Shown in pieces: positions 35,911-44,296 of a stretch of 64,000 bases of DNA. Source of the DNA: Aquitalea palustris. GTDB lineage: Bacteria > Pseudomonadota > Gammaproteobacteria > Burkholderiales > Chromobacteriaceae. The notes under the pieces were generated by a model. That model did not search any database, had not been told where the DNA came from, and was given only the letters and a program-made list of their open reading frames with translations. Location: the NCBI RefSeq assembly GCF_003693445.1, contig NZ_RFAR01000007.1, positions 52,397 through 116,396 of the forward strand. The letters are read 5' to 3'. The position numbers and the translations under genes were made by a program. How positions within the stretch are numbered: the first letter of the stretch is position 1; every line of letters starts with the position of its first letter.

Positions 35911-36561
35911 ATGCATAGCGACGAGGTATTGGCTTACCTGGAGAATCATCCGGACTTTCTGCAGCACCATGCCGACCGTTTCGGCCTGCGCGCTGCAGCC
36001 GCCCAGCAGGATCGGGTGGTGGTATCGCTGGCCGACCGCCAGATGCTGGAGCTGAAAGACCGTAACCGCCAGCTGGAAGCGCGCCTGCATCAACTCATCC
36101 GCCATGGCGAGGCCAATGACCAGATCATCCACAGCGCACACCGTCTGTCCTTGGCGCTGCAACGCTGCCTTACCCTGCAGCAGGTAGCCGACGGACTGGC
36201 CAGCTGCTTTCAGCAGGATTTTGCCCTGGAGCGCATGGCCTTGCGCCTGTGGCACCCGGCAGCCGAGGCCTCGCCGCTGTTCAATGCCCGCCACGAAGTG
36301 CAGGCATTGGCGCGCAATCTGTCCGCCCCCTACTGCGGTCCTTACGTCAATGACGAAGTGCTAGGCTGGTTCCCCGCCACGCCGGTGCTGCAGTCTTTCA
36401 GCCAGATCCCGCTGACCGATGCCAGTGGCGCGGCCTTCGGCTTGCTGGTGCTGGCCAGTGACGATGCGCAACGCTTTACCTTCGACATGCATACCCATTA
36501 CCTGGCCCAAATGGGCGAGATCATTTCTGCAGCATTGCTGCGTGTACTGGGCCAGGCATGA
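35911..36561 (+). CDS. DUF484 family protein
   Basis: A 216-residue GAF-like protein of the DUF484 family, commonly encoded between dapF and xerC in proteobacteria. The start MHSDEVLAYLENHPDFLQHH is diagnostic. A short coiled coil follows (about residues 40-75, DRNRQLEARLHQLIRHGEAN), then a GAF-like domain ending in FDMHTHYLAQMGEIISAALL. Molecular function is not established. AAGGA lies eight nt before the ATG at 35911. The TTG one codon earlier is not preferred. Its end overlaps the next start by four nt (ATGA). The expected xerC is replaced here by an unrelated membrane gene. Confidence 0.9.
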   Translation: MHSDEVLAYLENHPDFLQHHADRFGLRAAAAQQDRVVVSLADRQMLELKDRNRQLEARLHQLIRHGEANDQIIHSAHRLSLALQRCLTLQQVADGLASCFQQDFALERMALRLWHPAAEASPLFNARHEVQALARNLSAPYCGPYVNDEVLGWFPATPVLQSFSQIPLTDASGAAFGLLVLASDDAQRFTFDMHTHYLAQMGEIISAALLRVLGQA

Positions 36562-37127
36562 CAGCAACGTTGGGCGGCTGGATCCTGATTCTCCTGCTGG
36601 TAAGTTACTACTTGCACATTCTCTGGCGGCAGATCGCTGCGCGCAGCCCCGTGGCCATTACCGCTTTCGTGGCGGGCTACTTCATGCTGGCAGCGCTGTT
36701 CCGTCACGCTGAGCCCTATCCATTGCTGCGGCCGATCTGGCTACCTTTCATTTACTGCTATGTCTGGCTGGCTTTCTCGGCTGCCATCTGGCTGCTGGCT
36801 ACCGCCAAAGTGTCACGGCGCGGACTCAGCTTTCCCGGCGAGCCCCCCCTGATCAGCGCCCTGCTTAGCTCGCAGCTCACGCTCAGCCTGGGCACCCTGC
36901 TGCTATCACCTTTACTGGACTGGCGCCCCATGGCGGCCTATGTGATGCTGCCGCCGGTGATCGTGGTGATCAGCTATCTGCTATACCGACTGTTTGCCAT
37001 CCTGCTGCGGCGCAATGCTGACAATCGGCTCTCCTGGGCAGTGCTGCTGACCAGTACCCTGCTGTCGCCACTGCTCAGCATGTTGCTGGGGGCATGGCTT
37101 GCACCTTATCTGTTAGGTTGGACCTGA
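36558..37127 (+). CDS. Multi-pass membrane protein, function unknown
   Basis: A 189-residue hydrophobic protein with about five membrane segments (near residues 5-22, 35-50, 60-82, 100-120, 128-150 and 160-185, some of them short). Only a few charged loops are present, such as LLRRNADNR. It starts at an ATG overlapping the DUF484 stop (ATGA), so it is translationally coupled. I do not recognise the family. Position in the dapF operon is the only hint, and it gives no specific job. Confidence 0.8.
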   Translation: MTATLGGWILILLLVSYYLHILWRQIAARSPVAITAFVAGYFMLAALFRHAEPYPLLRPIWLPFIYCYVWLAFSAAIWLLATAKVSRRGLSFPGEPPLISALLSSQLTLSLGTLLLSPLLDWRPMAAYVMLPPVIVVISYLLYRLFAILLRRNADNRLSWAVLLTSTLLSPLLSMLLGAWLAPYLLGWT

Positions 37128-37146
37128 CCCAGCTCTGCATGGCAAT

Positions 37147-37173
37147 AAAAAAACCGGCCTCTGGCCGGTTTTT
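37147..37173. terminator. Bidirectional terminator between the dapF operon and the DAHP synthase gene
   Basis: AAACCGGCC (37151-37159) and GGCCGGTTT (37163-37171) form a perfect stem with loop TCT. It is preceded by a run of A residues and followed by T residues, so it can serve both converging genes. Confidence 0.9.
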
Positions 37174-37190
37174 GCATGACTGCCAGCAGC

Positions 37191-38210
37191 TCAGGCCAGT
37201 GTACGGCCAAGCGCCAAGGCCAGTGCGGCCAGCTCCCCCAGCAATTGGCGGAAATCCTGCGGATTGAGCGCCTGTTCGCCATCACACCAGGCATTGGCAG
37301 GATCCGGGTGAATATCCAGCATCAGCCCATCCGCACCTGCCGCGATGGCGGCCTTGGCCAGGGACGGCACCATCCAGGCCTTGCCGCCGGCATGGCTGGG
37401 GTCGACGATGACCGGCAGATGGGTTTCCCGCTTCAATACCGGGATGGATGACAGATCCAGCATATTGCGATAACTCGGCTCAAAGCTGCGCACGCCGCGT
37501 TCGCAGAAAATAATGTTGTGGTTGCCACCCGCTGCAATGTGTTCAGCTGCCATCAGCCATTCGGTGAGGGTGGCAGATGGGCCGCGCTTGAGGATGACCG
37601 GCTTGTTGATCCGCCCTACTTCCTTGAGCAGCCCGACATTCTGCATATTGCGTGCGCCGATTTCGATCATGTCGACATCCAGCTCCAGGAATGTCTCCAG
37701 CATGCGCACGTCCAGTAGCTCGCTCACCATGGGCAGGCCATGCCGGCCGGATTCCTGGCGCAATTGTTCCAGTCCGGCCACGCCGATTCCGGGAAACGCA
37801 TAGGGGCTGGTGCGCGGTTTGAAGGCACCACCACGCAGCAAGCGGCAACCTCCGGCCTTGACCAGCTCCGCGCACTGGGCCATCTGCTCGGCGGTTTCCA
37901 CCGCGGCCGGGCCGGCGATGATCTGGATGGCCTTGCCGCCAAAGGCCTGGCCGCGCACTTGCACCACGCTGTCTGCCGGGTGTACTTCACGCGAAACAAT
38001 GCGGTAATCCTTTACCACCCGCATGGCCCGTTCCACTCCCGGCATCAGCTCGAAAGCATCCGGACTGAACACCCGTTCATCCCCCACTGCGCCGATGATG
38101 GTGCGCTCGGTACCGCGCGAAACATGCTCGCTCAGTCCGGCGGCGCGAATCTTGTCTACTACCGCCTGGATATATTCATCCGGGGCGTGATGCTTCATCA
38201 CAATAATCAT
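37191..38210 (-). CDS. aroF: DAHP synthase type I-beta homologue with altered metal-site residues
   Basis: Resembles 3-deoxy-7-phosphoheptulonate synthase, which opens the shikimate pathway from PEP and erythrose-4-phosphate. The 339 residues have a ferredoxin-like N-terminal regulatory domain (1-85) and a TIM barrel with LRGGAFKPRTSPYAFPGIG, IGARNMQNVGLL, KPVILKRGPSAT and VDPSHAGG. The metal-binding Cys of the family (AGPCSVE, Cys102 in Thermotoga) is Ala102 here (AGPAAVE), and the Glu ligand is Asp299 (LMLDIHPDP). His273 and Asp310 remain. It may be metal-independent, weakened or catalytically changed. The start at 38210 follows AGGAAAT. Confidence 0.88.
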   Translation of the reverse strand: MIIVMKHHAPDEYIQAVVDKIRAAGLSEHVSRGTERTIIGAVGDERVFSPDAFELMPGVERAMRVVKDYRIVSREVHPADSVVQVRGQAFGGKAIQIIAGPAAVETAEQMAQCAELVKAGGCRLLRGGAFKPRTSPYAFPGIGVAGLEQLRQESGRHGLPMVSELLDVRMLETFLELDVDMIEIGARNMQNVGLLKEVGRINKPVILKRGPSATLTEWLMAAEHIAAGGNHNIIFCERGVRSFEPSYRNMLDLSSIPVLKRETHLPVIVDPSHAGGKAWMVPSLAKAAIAAGADGLMLDIHPDPANAWCDGEQALNPQDFRQLLGELAALALALGRTLA

Positions 38211-38282
38211 GCGGATTTCCTGCAAGGGAAAGATCCGGCCTGCCTCTGCAGACGCGGACGGAGCTAATGGTTTGACTGTGCG

Positions 38283-38291
38283 ATTCTAGCA
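38283..38291 (-). promoter_or_regulatory. Extended -10 promoter of the DAHP synthase gene
   Basis: Reading leftward, TG-C-TAGAAT (38291-38283) is an extended -10 element with no clear -35. The predicted start near 38276 gives a leader of about 66 nt. Confidence 0.4.
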
Positions 38292-38317
38292 GATCGTTCC
38301 AGTTTGCCTGCGGCTGG

Positions 38318-38881
38318 CTATTTGCGCAGATGCTGCCACTGGCGCGACAGACGGCGGCCCAGTCGCATCCAAACCGCCGGCCGCCTGTTGCGCAGCTGTT
38401 GTCGCAAGGCTTGCACGGCCTGCCAGTAGCGCGAGGCTGCCAGCCGGTCAAACACATAAGCCTTGAAGCGCAGGAAAGCCTGATAGCTACGCGCAAACCA
38501 GGCCACCTGCAGCAGCTGATTGCGAGTCAGCTCGAACAGGCGCGCAGCGACGGCAGTGCCCAGCAGCTTGGCCAGCACAATCACCAGCAGGCCAAACAAG
38601 GCATGGCCACGGCCGATCAGCAATACGGCCATCAGTTTTACCGGTAGCAGGCCCAGCACCGGCAGCAAAAACAGGCTGAGCGCAATGGCCGGTGGGCGGC
38701 TGGCAATCCAGCGCTCGATCTGGCGCAATAGCGGCAATCGGCCAAGCCTGGCCAGTATCGCCGCCAATTCGTCCCAAGCAAACTCCTCGAAGGCGATTAG
38801 CAGTGCTGCCAGCAGCACCAGCGGGCCGCTCACGATGCGCTTGATGCGCCAGGTAATGGTTTTACTGCGGCTGTCGCACAT
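38318..38881 (-). CDS. Small multi-pass membrane protein, function unknown
   Basis: About 187 residues from the ATG at 38881. The protein has hydrophobic segments near residues 17-31 (SGPLVLLAALLIAFEEFAW) and 65-105 (ALSLFLLPVLGLLPVKLMAV and LLVIVLAKLLGTAVAARLF), and a very basic C-terminal tail (RQQLRNRRPAVWMRLGRRLS) likely in the cytoplasm. A longer form from a TTG at 38938 would overlap the LOG gene end; neither start has a strong ribosome-binding site. I do not recognise the family. It is probably the last gene of the minus-strand unit after the LOG gene. Confidence 0.7.
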   Translation of the reverse strand: MCDSRSKTITWRIKRIVSGPLVLLAALLIAFEEFAWDELAAILARLGRLPLLRQIERWIASRPPAIALSLFLLPVLGLLPVKLMAVLLIGRGHALFGLLVIVLAKLLGTAVAARLFELTRNQLLQVAWFARSYQAFLRFKAYVFDRLAASRYWQAVQALRQQLRNRRPAVWMRLGRRLSRQWQHLRK

Positions 38882-38918
38882 GGCGGGCTTTATGAAAGAC
38901 GATGGCTTACAGGTGGGG

Positions 38919-39500
38919 TCAGGTATGAGCCAGATCAAGCCACTTGGCGGTGTGGCGCGGCTGATAATTACGCATGGTGTCCAGTAGTGTCAGGATGTCG
39001 GACGAATGGCTGAACAATTCCATATTGCTGGCCGGCACAAAACCTTCGGCCACGGCATGCCGGGTCAGCGCCAGCAGCGGTTGATAAAAGCCGGCCACAT
39101 CCAGCAGCCCCACCGGCTTGTCGTGCACGGCGAGCTGCGCCCAGGTGAGGATTTCAAACAGTTCGTCAAACGTGCCAAAGCCACCGGGCAACGCGACAAA
39201 GCCATCAGCCAGTTCGGCCATCAGCGCCTTGCGCTGGTGCATGGTGTCGGTGACGTGTAGCTCGGTCAGGCCCAGATGGGCCACTTCCTTGGCCTTGAGA
39301 AACTCGGGAATCACACCGATCACCTTGCCGCCAGCGGCTAGCGCGGCATCAGCCGCCACACCCATCAAGCCCACCTTGCCCGCGCCATACACCAGGGTGA
39401 TGCCCTGCTCGGCCAGCGTGCGGCCAAAATCGGCGGCGGCAGTGATGTACTCCGGGCGCTGACCCTTGTTCGAACCACAAAACAGACAAACAGACTTCAT
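38919..39500 (-). CDS. LOG-family nucleoside 5'-monophosphate phosphoribohydrolase
   Basis: Rossmann-like lysine-decarboxylase-motif protein of the LOG/YvdD type (193 residues), which removes ribose-5-phosphate from (cytokinin) nucleotides. The signature PGGFGTFDELFE and the upstream MHQRKALMAELADGFVALPG are intact. The nucleotide-binding start is VCLFCGSNKGQRPEY. It is named lysine decarboxylase in older annotations, but that activity is not expected. GGGAG precedes the ATG at 39500; a GTG two codons earlier is possible. A terminator lies between pheA and this gene, so its expression may be partly separate. Confidence 0.93.
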   Translation of the reverse strand: MKSVCLFCGSNKGQRPEYITAAADFGRTLAEQGITLVYGAGKVGLMGVAADAALAAGGKVIGVIPEFLKAKEVAHLGLTELHVTDTMHQRKALMAELADGFVALPGGFGTFDELFEILTWAQLAVHDKPVGLLDVAGFYQPLLALTRHAVAEGFVPASNMELFSHSSDILTLLDTMRNYQPRHTAKWLDLAHT

Positions 39501-39514
39501 GTTCACACTCTCCC

Positions 39515-39553
39515 AAAAAGCCGCAGCCGGGTGGAGTGCTCCAGCCCGGCTGC
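39515..39553 (-). terminator. Terminator between pheA and the LOG gene
   Basis: Reading leftward, GCAGCCGGG (39553-39545) pairs with CCCGGCTGC (39531-39523). An inner TGGA/TCCA stem and then a T-rich tract (39519-39515) follow. It lies 20 nt after the pheA stop. Confidence 0.75.
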
Positions 39554-39572
39554 GTATGGCATGTCGATAAGC

Positions 39573-40646
39573 TTACAAAACGGCTTGCGGGTAGGAACCC
39601 AATACCTTGACGAAGGAAGTGCGCTCCGCCAATCCGGCCAGCGCAGTGGCGACATTGGCGTCGTCGTGATGACCTTCCATGTCGATGAAGAACACATAGT
39701 CCCATAGGCCGGCACGCGACGGCCGCGATTCGAACTTGGTCATGGAGACGCCATTGTCCGCAACAGGTGCCAGCAACTGGTGCACTGCGCCCGGGCGATT
39801 GGGCGCTGCCACCACGATGGAGGTCTTGTCCTGCCCGGTGGCACCCACCTGCTGATGGCCCAGCACCAGGAAACGGGTGGTGTTGTTGGGTTCGTCTTCG
39901 ATATTCTCGGCCAGTTTGACCAGGCCATAGCGCTCGGCCGCAGCCTGGCCGGCAATGGCGGCAGCTTGCGCATCTTCCCCGGCCAGTCGTGCAGCCTCGG
40001 CATTGCTGGCCACCGATACGCGCTCCACGCTATCCGGCAGGTTCTTGTTCAGCCATTCGTGACACTGCGCCAAAGCCTGGGCGTGGGCATAGACGCGGCT
40101 AATGCCGGCCATGCCCTCCTGCTTGCGCAGCAAGTGGTGGTGAATGCGCAGCACTACTTCGCCGCAGATGCGCAAGGGGCTGCTGACCATCAAATCCAGT
40201 GTGCGCCCTACCGCGCCTTCAGTGCTGTTTTCCACCGGGGCAACCACATAATCCAGCGCGCGCGATTCTACCAGGCGGAAAGCCTCGTCCACCGAGGCGC
40301 AAGCCACGGTATGCGCGGCATGGCCGAAATGTTTGGTGGCTGCCAACTGGGTAAACGTACCCTCCGGGCCGAGATAGGCAATGGACAGCGGCTTTTCCAG
40401 CGCTAGGCATTCCGACATTACCTCGCGGAACAATCGCGCCACGCTTTCATTCGGCAGCGGGCCGGGGTTGAGCTGCTGGATGCGGCGCAAGACTTGCGCT
40501 TCGCGTTCCGGGCGGTAGATGATGCCGCCACCTTTGATCTCGCCGATTTCGCGGGCGTGATTGGCGCGGCTATTCAGCAGATTGAGAATTTCCACATCGA
40601 TGGCGTCGATGGCGTCGCGGTGTTGCTTCAGCAGTTCTTCTGACAC
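39573..40646 (-). CDS. pheA: Bifunctional chorismate mutase / prephenate dehydratase
   Basis: Makes phenylpyruvate from chorismate for phenylalanine synthesis. The 357-residue protein has an AroQ-type chorismate mutase domain (about 1-85, starting SEELLKQHRDAIDAIDVEIL), a prephenate dehydratase domain (about 90-265, AYLGPEGTFTQLAA and VVAPVENSTEGAVGRTLDLM, with TTRF near its end) and an ACT domain (about 275-357, ESRPSRAGLWDYVFFIDMEG) for Phe feedback. The start is GTG at 40646 with AAAGA upstream, four nt after the methyltransferase stop. A terminator follows the gene. Confidence 0.96.
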   Translation of the reverse strand: MSEELLKQHRDAIDAIDVEILNLLNSRANHAREIGEIKGGGIIYRPEREAQVLRRIQQLNPGPLPNESVARLFREVMSECLALEKPLSIAYLGPEGTFTQLAATKHFGHAAHTVACASVDEAFRLVESRALDYVVAPVENSTEGAVGRTLDLMVSSPLRICGEVVLRIHHHLLRKQEGMAGISRVYAHAQALAQCHEWLNKNLPDSVERVSVASNAEAARLAGEDAQAAAIAGQAAAERYGLVKLAENIEDEPNNTTRFLVLGHQQVGATGQDKTSIVVAAPNRPGAVHQLLAPVADNGVSMTKFESRPSRAGLWDYVFFIDMEGHHDDANVATALAGLAERTSFVKVLGSYPQAVL

Positions 40647-40650
40647 GTAA

Positions 40651-41238
40651 TCAATCTTTCACTATGACAAACTGGCCTTTTCCGATCTGGTAAGTTTCCG
40701 CGAGATAGCCTTCCGTCGCAAGCACCAGTCGTATGAAATCGGCACATTCAGCGGCGTGCGACAACACATTGTCCACCACGATCAGCCCGCCGGGCCGCAA
40801 AACCCGGCATAAAGCGGGCCAGTAAGCGGGGTAACAGCTGCGGTCGGCATCAAGAAACACCATATCCACGCTACTGTCTGCCTGGGCAGACAAATAAGCG
40901 CCGGCATCTTCGCAGCGCAGTGTCACCTTGGCGCTCAGGGCAAAGTCTTGCAAATGTGCTGCGGCCTGCTGCTGTTTGGCGGGCAGAATATCCAGGCTGG
41001 TGATGCTGCCGGCGCGGTCGCGCAGGGCCAGCGCCAGCCACAGGGTGGAATAACCATTGGATGTACCAATTTCCAGAACCTGCCGCGGATTGGCATGGCG
41101 CAGCAGCTGGTAGAGAAAACGCCCGGTATCCGGTGTGATGAACAGGTTCTTCTGTGCCCGTTCGCTGGTCGCGTCATCGTGGCGTTCGCCCTGCTCCCAG
41201 ATGGCTTGCAGTCTGGTGAGTACCTGGCTTGTCAGCAT
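40651..41238 (-). CDS. SAM-dependent O-methyltransferase (family 3 / class I)
   Basis: A 195-residue methyltransferase of the caffeoyl-CoA/catechol O-methyltransferase type. The SAM-binding motif is VLEIGTSNGYSTLWLALAL, then SLDILPAKQQQAAAHL and VDMVFLDADRSCYPAYW with the Asp pair that binds metal or SAM. RPGGLIVVDNVLSH follows. The natural substrate is unknown. GAGGGAAA precedes the ATG. It lies between a small membrane ORF (18 nt upstream) and pheA (4 nt downstream), so it is part of the MFS-small ORF-methyltransferase-pheA unit. Confidence 0.92.
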   Translation of the reverse strand: MLTSQVLTRLQAIWEQGERHDDATSERAQKNLFITPDTGRFLYQLLRHANPRQVLEIGTSNGYSTLWLALALRDRAGSITSLDILPAKQQQAAAHLQDFALSAKVTLRCEDAGAYLSAQADSSVDMVFLDADRSCYPAYWPALCRVLRPGGLIVVDNVLSHAAECADFIRLVLATEGYLAETYQIGKGQFVIVKD

Positions 41239-41256
41239 AAGTTTTCCCTCTTGTGG

Positions 41257-41373
41257 TCAGAAACAGGCGGTAATCAGGTCCGCAAAAGACAGGACAAAGC
41301 GTGGCTGCTGATACATGGCCAGCAGCGCCAGCAGAATGATGGCAGCCAATAGCAGCCAACCGGCGCTTTTCAT
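41257..41373 (-). CDS. 38-residue single-pass membrane protein coupled to an MFS carrier
   Basis: Short frame reading MKSAGWLLLAAIILLALLAM, then a basic/aromatic stretch YQQPRFVLSFADLITACF. It has one strong N-terminal transmembrane helix and a short tail. Its ATG overlaps the stop of the upstream MFS gene (ATGA), and the methyltransferase follows after 18 nt, so the overlap geometry suggests it is translated. Such peptides often modulate a neighbouring transporter; that role is inferred. I know of no named homologue. Confidence 0.6.
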   Translation of the reverse strand: MKSAGWLLLAAIILLALLAMYQQPRFVLSFADLITACF

Positions 41374-42593
41374 GTGGCTGCCCGTTCGGCAAAGGCGGCG
41401 GAAGCGCGCTCGCGTATCGGCAGGTTGGCGAGCGCAGCCATCACGCCCAGTACGATGGCAATGCCCCACACGATGTTGTAATTGCCGTTCAGGTCGTACA
41501 GCTTGCCACCCAGCCACACCCCAAGAAAGCTGCCCACCTGGTGCGAGAAAAACACCGCGCCGGACAACATGCCCAGATGCTGTACGCCAAACTGGCTGGC
41601 AATCACGCCATTGGTGAGCGGCACGGTGGATAGCCACAAAAAGCCCATGACCGAAGCGAAAATCAGCACCGATGGCACGGATAGCGGCAGCAGCAGGAAC
41701 AGACCGATGGCAATGCTGCGTGCCAGATAAATGCCAGCCAGCAAGGGCGGCTTGGCAAAGCGGCTGCCGGCTTCGCCAAACAGGAAGGTGCCAAAGATAT
41801 TGAACAGGCCGATCAGTGCCAAGGCCATGCTGGCGACATTGCCACCCATGCCGTGGTCACGCAGATAGGCTGGCAGATGCACGCCGATAAACACCACCTG
41901 GAAACCACAGACGAAATAACCAGCCATCAACAGGCGGAAACCTGGCTCGGTCCAGGCGCGGCTAAAGGTATGCAGCATGCCTTGCAGCAAGTGTGGATGG
42001 CTGTGCGGCTGTGCAGTTTGCGGCAGCGCGGCGGCCTGGCGGGTTAGCGAGCGACCCAGCGGCAACATCAACAAGGCGCACGCCCCCAGCACCAGCAAGG
42101 CCGGCAGCCAGCCCAGGCCGTCGATCAGCGAGCGTTCGATCGGCACCATGGCGAACTGGCCAAAAGACCCTGCAGCGGCGGTAAGACCCATGGCGCGCGA
42201 ACGATAGGCAGCCGGCACGGTGCGGCCCAGTACACCGAATATCACGCTATAGGTGGTGCCGGACAGCGCCAATCCCAGCAGCACCCCGGCAGACAGGGAG
42301 AACATCACCGGGCTGGCCGACACCGTCATCAGCAGCAAGCCCAAGGCATACAGCAGCCCGCCGCCCAGCAATACCTTACCCGGGCCGTGGCGGTCGGCCA
42401 ATGCGCCGGCAAAGGGCTGGGCCAGGCCCCACACCAGATTCTGCATGCCCAGTGCAAAGGCAAAACTCTCACGCGTCCAGCCAAATGCAGAAGTCATGGG
42501 CGGCATGAAAAAGCCGAAACCGTGGCGCACACCCATGGCGAGTGAAACAATCAGGCCGCCGGCGAGCAGCAAGCGTTGGAGGGAGCGGTCCAT
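41370..42593 (-). CDS. Major facilitator superfamily transporter
   Basis: A 407-residue, 12-helix MFS carrier. TM1-TM2 contain SLAMGVRHGFGFFMPPMTSA, and the loop 2-3 signature is GALADRHGPGKVLLGGG. The sequence AFGWTRESFAFALGMQNLVW recalls the monocarboxylate/oxalate-formate-type carriers (also seen in MFS proteins of unknown substrate). GGAAAT precedes the ATG at 42593; an in-frame ATG around 42626 would add 11-12 polar residues. It heads the unit with the 38-residue membrane ORF, methyltransferase and pheA. Substrate unknown. Confidence 0.9.
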   Translation of the reverse strand: MDRSLQRLLLAGGLIVSLAMGVRHGFGFFMPPMTSAFGWTRESFAFALGMQNLVWGLAQPFAGALADRHGPGKVLLGGGLLYALGLLLMTVSASPVMFSLSAGVLLGLALSGTTYSVIFGVLGRTVPAAYRSRAMGLTAAAGSFGQFAMVPIERSLIDGLGWLPALLVLGACALLMLPLGRSLTRQAAALPQTAQPHSHPHLLQGMLHTFSRAWTEPGFRLLMAGYFVCGFQVVFIGVHLPAYLRDHGMGGNVASMALALIGLFNIFGTFLFGEAGSRFAKPPLLAGIYLARSIAIGLFLLLPLSVPSVLIFASVMGFLWLSTVPLTNGVIASQFGVQHLGMLSGAVFFSHQVGSFLGVWLGGKLYDLNGNYNIVWGIAIVLGVMAALANLPIRERASAAFAERAAT

Positions 42594-42645
42594 GGAATGA
42601 TTTCCGATATTGTTATGGTCATCCATCATATGACTGCAACGCACA

Positions 42646-42675
42646 AGAAAAAACCCGTGTTGAACACGGGTTTTT
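42646..42675. terminator. Terminator between serC and the MFS gene
   Basis: AAACCCGTGT (42651-42660) and ACACGGGTTT (42664-42673) form a perfect stem with loop TGA. On the minus strand it ends in a T-rich tract (42653-42647). It separates serC from the following MFS-pheA unit. Confidence 0.88.
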
Positions 42676-42708
42676 GCACACACTGTCGCCACAGCAGAAC
42701 AATCACCC

Positions 42709-43794
42709 TCAGCCGTGCTGGCGGGCGAAATCCTGCATGAAGTTGGCCAGGGCCTTGACGCCTTCGATTGGCATGGCGTTGTAGATGGAAGCACGCATGC
42801 CGCCAACCACACGATGACCCTTGAGCTGGATCAGGCCGTTCTTGCGCGCTTCCATCAGGAAGCTCTCTTCCAGCGCGTCGTCCTTCAGGCGGAACACCAC
42901 ATTCATGCGCGAGCGGAACGGTGCATCGATATGGGTATGGTAGAAGCCTTCGCTGGCCTCGATGGCGTGATACAGCAGGCCGGCCTTCTCCGCATTGCGG
43001 CTTTCCATGCCCTTGACTCCGCCCAATTGCTTCAGCCACTTGAATACCAGGCCGGCAATATAGATGGGATAGGTGGCCGGCGTGTTGTACATGGAGTCGG
43101 CAGCGGCGTGGGTCTGATAATTCAGCATGGTCGGCAGGTCGGCACGGGCACGGCCCAGCAGATCCTCGCGCACCAGCAAGACCACCAGGCCGGACGGGCC
43201 GATATTCTTCTGCGCCCCGGCATAGATCAGGCCGAACTTGCTGACATCCACTTCACGCGACAGGAAGTCGGACGACATGTCACAAACCAGCGGCACGCCT
43301 TGATCCGCAGGCACAAAGGGGAACTGCAGGCCGCCGATGGTTTCGTTGGAGGTGTAGTGCAGATAAGCAGCATTGGGGTCACGCTGCCAGGTGTCTTCTG
43401 CCGGTACATAGGCAAAATTACGGTCTTCGCTGCTGGCCACCACATTGACATTGCAATAGCGGCGCGCTTCCTTGACTGCCAGCTTGGACCAGTGGCCGGT
43501 ATTGACGATATCTACCGACTGTTTGTCACCCAACAGATTGAGCGGCACCATGGAAAACTGCATGGAGGCGCCACCCTGCAGGAACAGCACCTTGTAACCG
43601 GCCGGCACGTGCATCAGCTCGCGCAGATCGTGTTCGGCATCATGGATGATTTCCATGAATTCCTTGCCACGATGGCTCATTTCCATTACCGACATGCCGG
43701 AGCCGTGCCAGTCCAGCATTTCGCTCTGGGCTTGAGCCAGTACTTCGTGGGGCAATACCGCCGGTCCGGCAGAAAAGTTATACACCTTGGCCAT
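42709..43794 (-). CDS. serC: Phosphoserine aminotransferase
   Basis: PLP enzyme converting 3-phosphohydroxypyruvate to phosphoserine (and serving pyridoxal-phosphate synthesis). The 361 residues match E. coli SerC (362). MAKVYNFSAGPAVLPHEVL begins the family pattern. The PLP lysine lies in IYAGAQKNIGPSGLVV. LFLQGGASMQFSMVPLNL and VCDMSSDFLSREVDVSKFG are also diagnostic. GAGGACAG precedes the ATG. It is downstream of gyrA and two thioesterase genes, separated from them by about 60 nt. Confidence 0.97.
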   Translation of the reverse strand: MAKVYNFSAGPAVLPHEVLAQAQSEMLDWHGSGMSVMEMSHRGKEFMEIIHDAEHDLRELMHVPAGYKVLFLQGGASMQFSMVPLNLLGDKQSVDIVNTGHWSKLAVKEARRYCNVNVVASSEDRNFAYVPAEDTWQRDPNAAYLHYTSNETIGGLQFPFVPADQGVPLVCDMSSDFLSREVDVSKFGLIYAGAQKNIGPSGLVVLLVREDLLGRARADLPTMLNYQTHAAADSMYNTPATYPIYIAGLVFKWLKQLGGVKGMESRNAEKAGLLYHAIEASEGFYHTHIDAPFRSRMNVVFRLKDDALEESFLMEARKNGLIQLKGHRVVGGMRASIYNAMPIEGVKALANFMQDFARQHG

Positions 43795-43855
43795 GTCTGT
43801 CCTCAGTCATTGCTTCAATGTTGCGGCATGACCCGGCAGGCCATGCCGGTGTGTG

Positions 43856-44296
43856 TCACTGCGTGAGCAGGAAATGGGCCCGGGCAACAGCCACCGGCTT
43901 GCGGCGGTCTTCCTGCCAGGCTTCTATCAATACATGGGCGACACGCTTGCCCTGCTTGGTGATTTCGCAGCGGGCAAACAGGGTTTGCGGCCGGCCTGAA
44001 CGCAGGTAATCCAGCGAAAAATCGACAATCTTGGGGGCTTCGAGCGATTCGCGATGCCAGATCAGGTGCAAGAGCGCGGCATTTTCCAGAAAGCCGCCAA
44101 TCAGTCCGCCGTGCAGCGCCGGCAACGCGGTATTGCCGACATTGCGCGGATAAAACGGCAGCTGGAACAGCAGTTCGCCATCGTCACCCGTACTCACTTC
44201 CACGCCCATCAGCCGGGCATAGGGAATGGCCTCGCACAGCGCGGCAACATTATTGTCATCGCGCAGCGCGGCCAGTTGCTGCATGAATTCGCTCAT
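43856..44296 (-). CDS. PaaI-type hotdog thioesterase, second copy
   Basis: A 146-residue hotdog-fold protein. ALPALHGGLIGGFLENAALL is the helix segment with the HGG turn typical of PaaI-type thioesterases, followed by KIVDFSLDYLRSGRPQTLFA. Likely cleaves an acyl-CoA thioester; substrate unknown. Its ATG overlaps the upstream thioesterase stop (TGATG). The two are distantly similar and may form a heteromer, since hotdog enzymes are usually oligomeric. Confidence 0.88.
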   Translation of the reverse strand: MSEFMQQLAALRDDNNVAALCEAIPYARLMGVEVSTGDDGELLFQLPFYPRNVGNTALPALHGGLIGGFLENAALLHLIWHRESLEAPKIVDFSLDYLRSGRPQTLFARCEITKQGKRVAHVLIEAWQEDRRKPVAVARAHFLLTQ

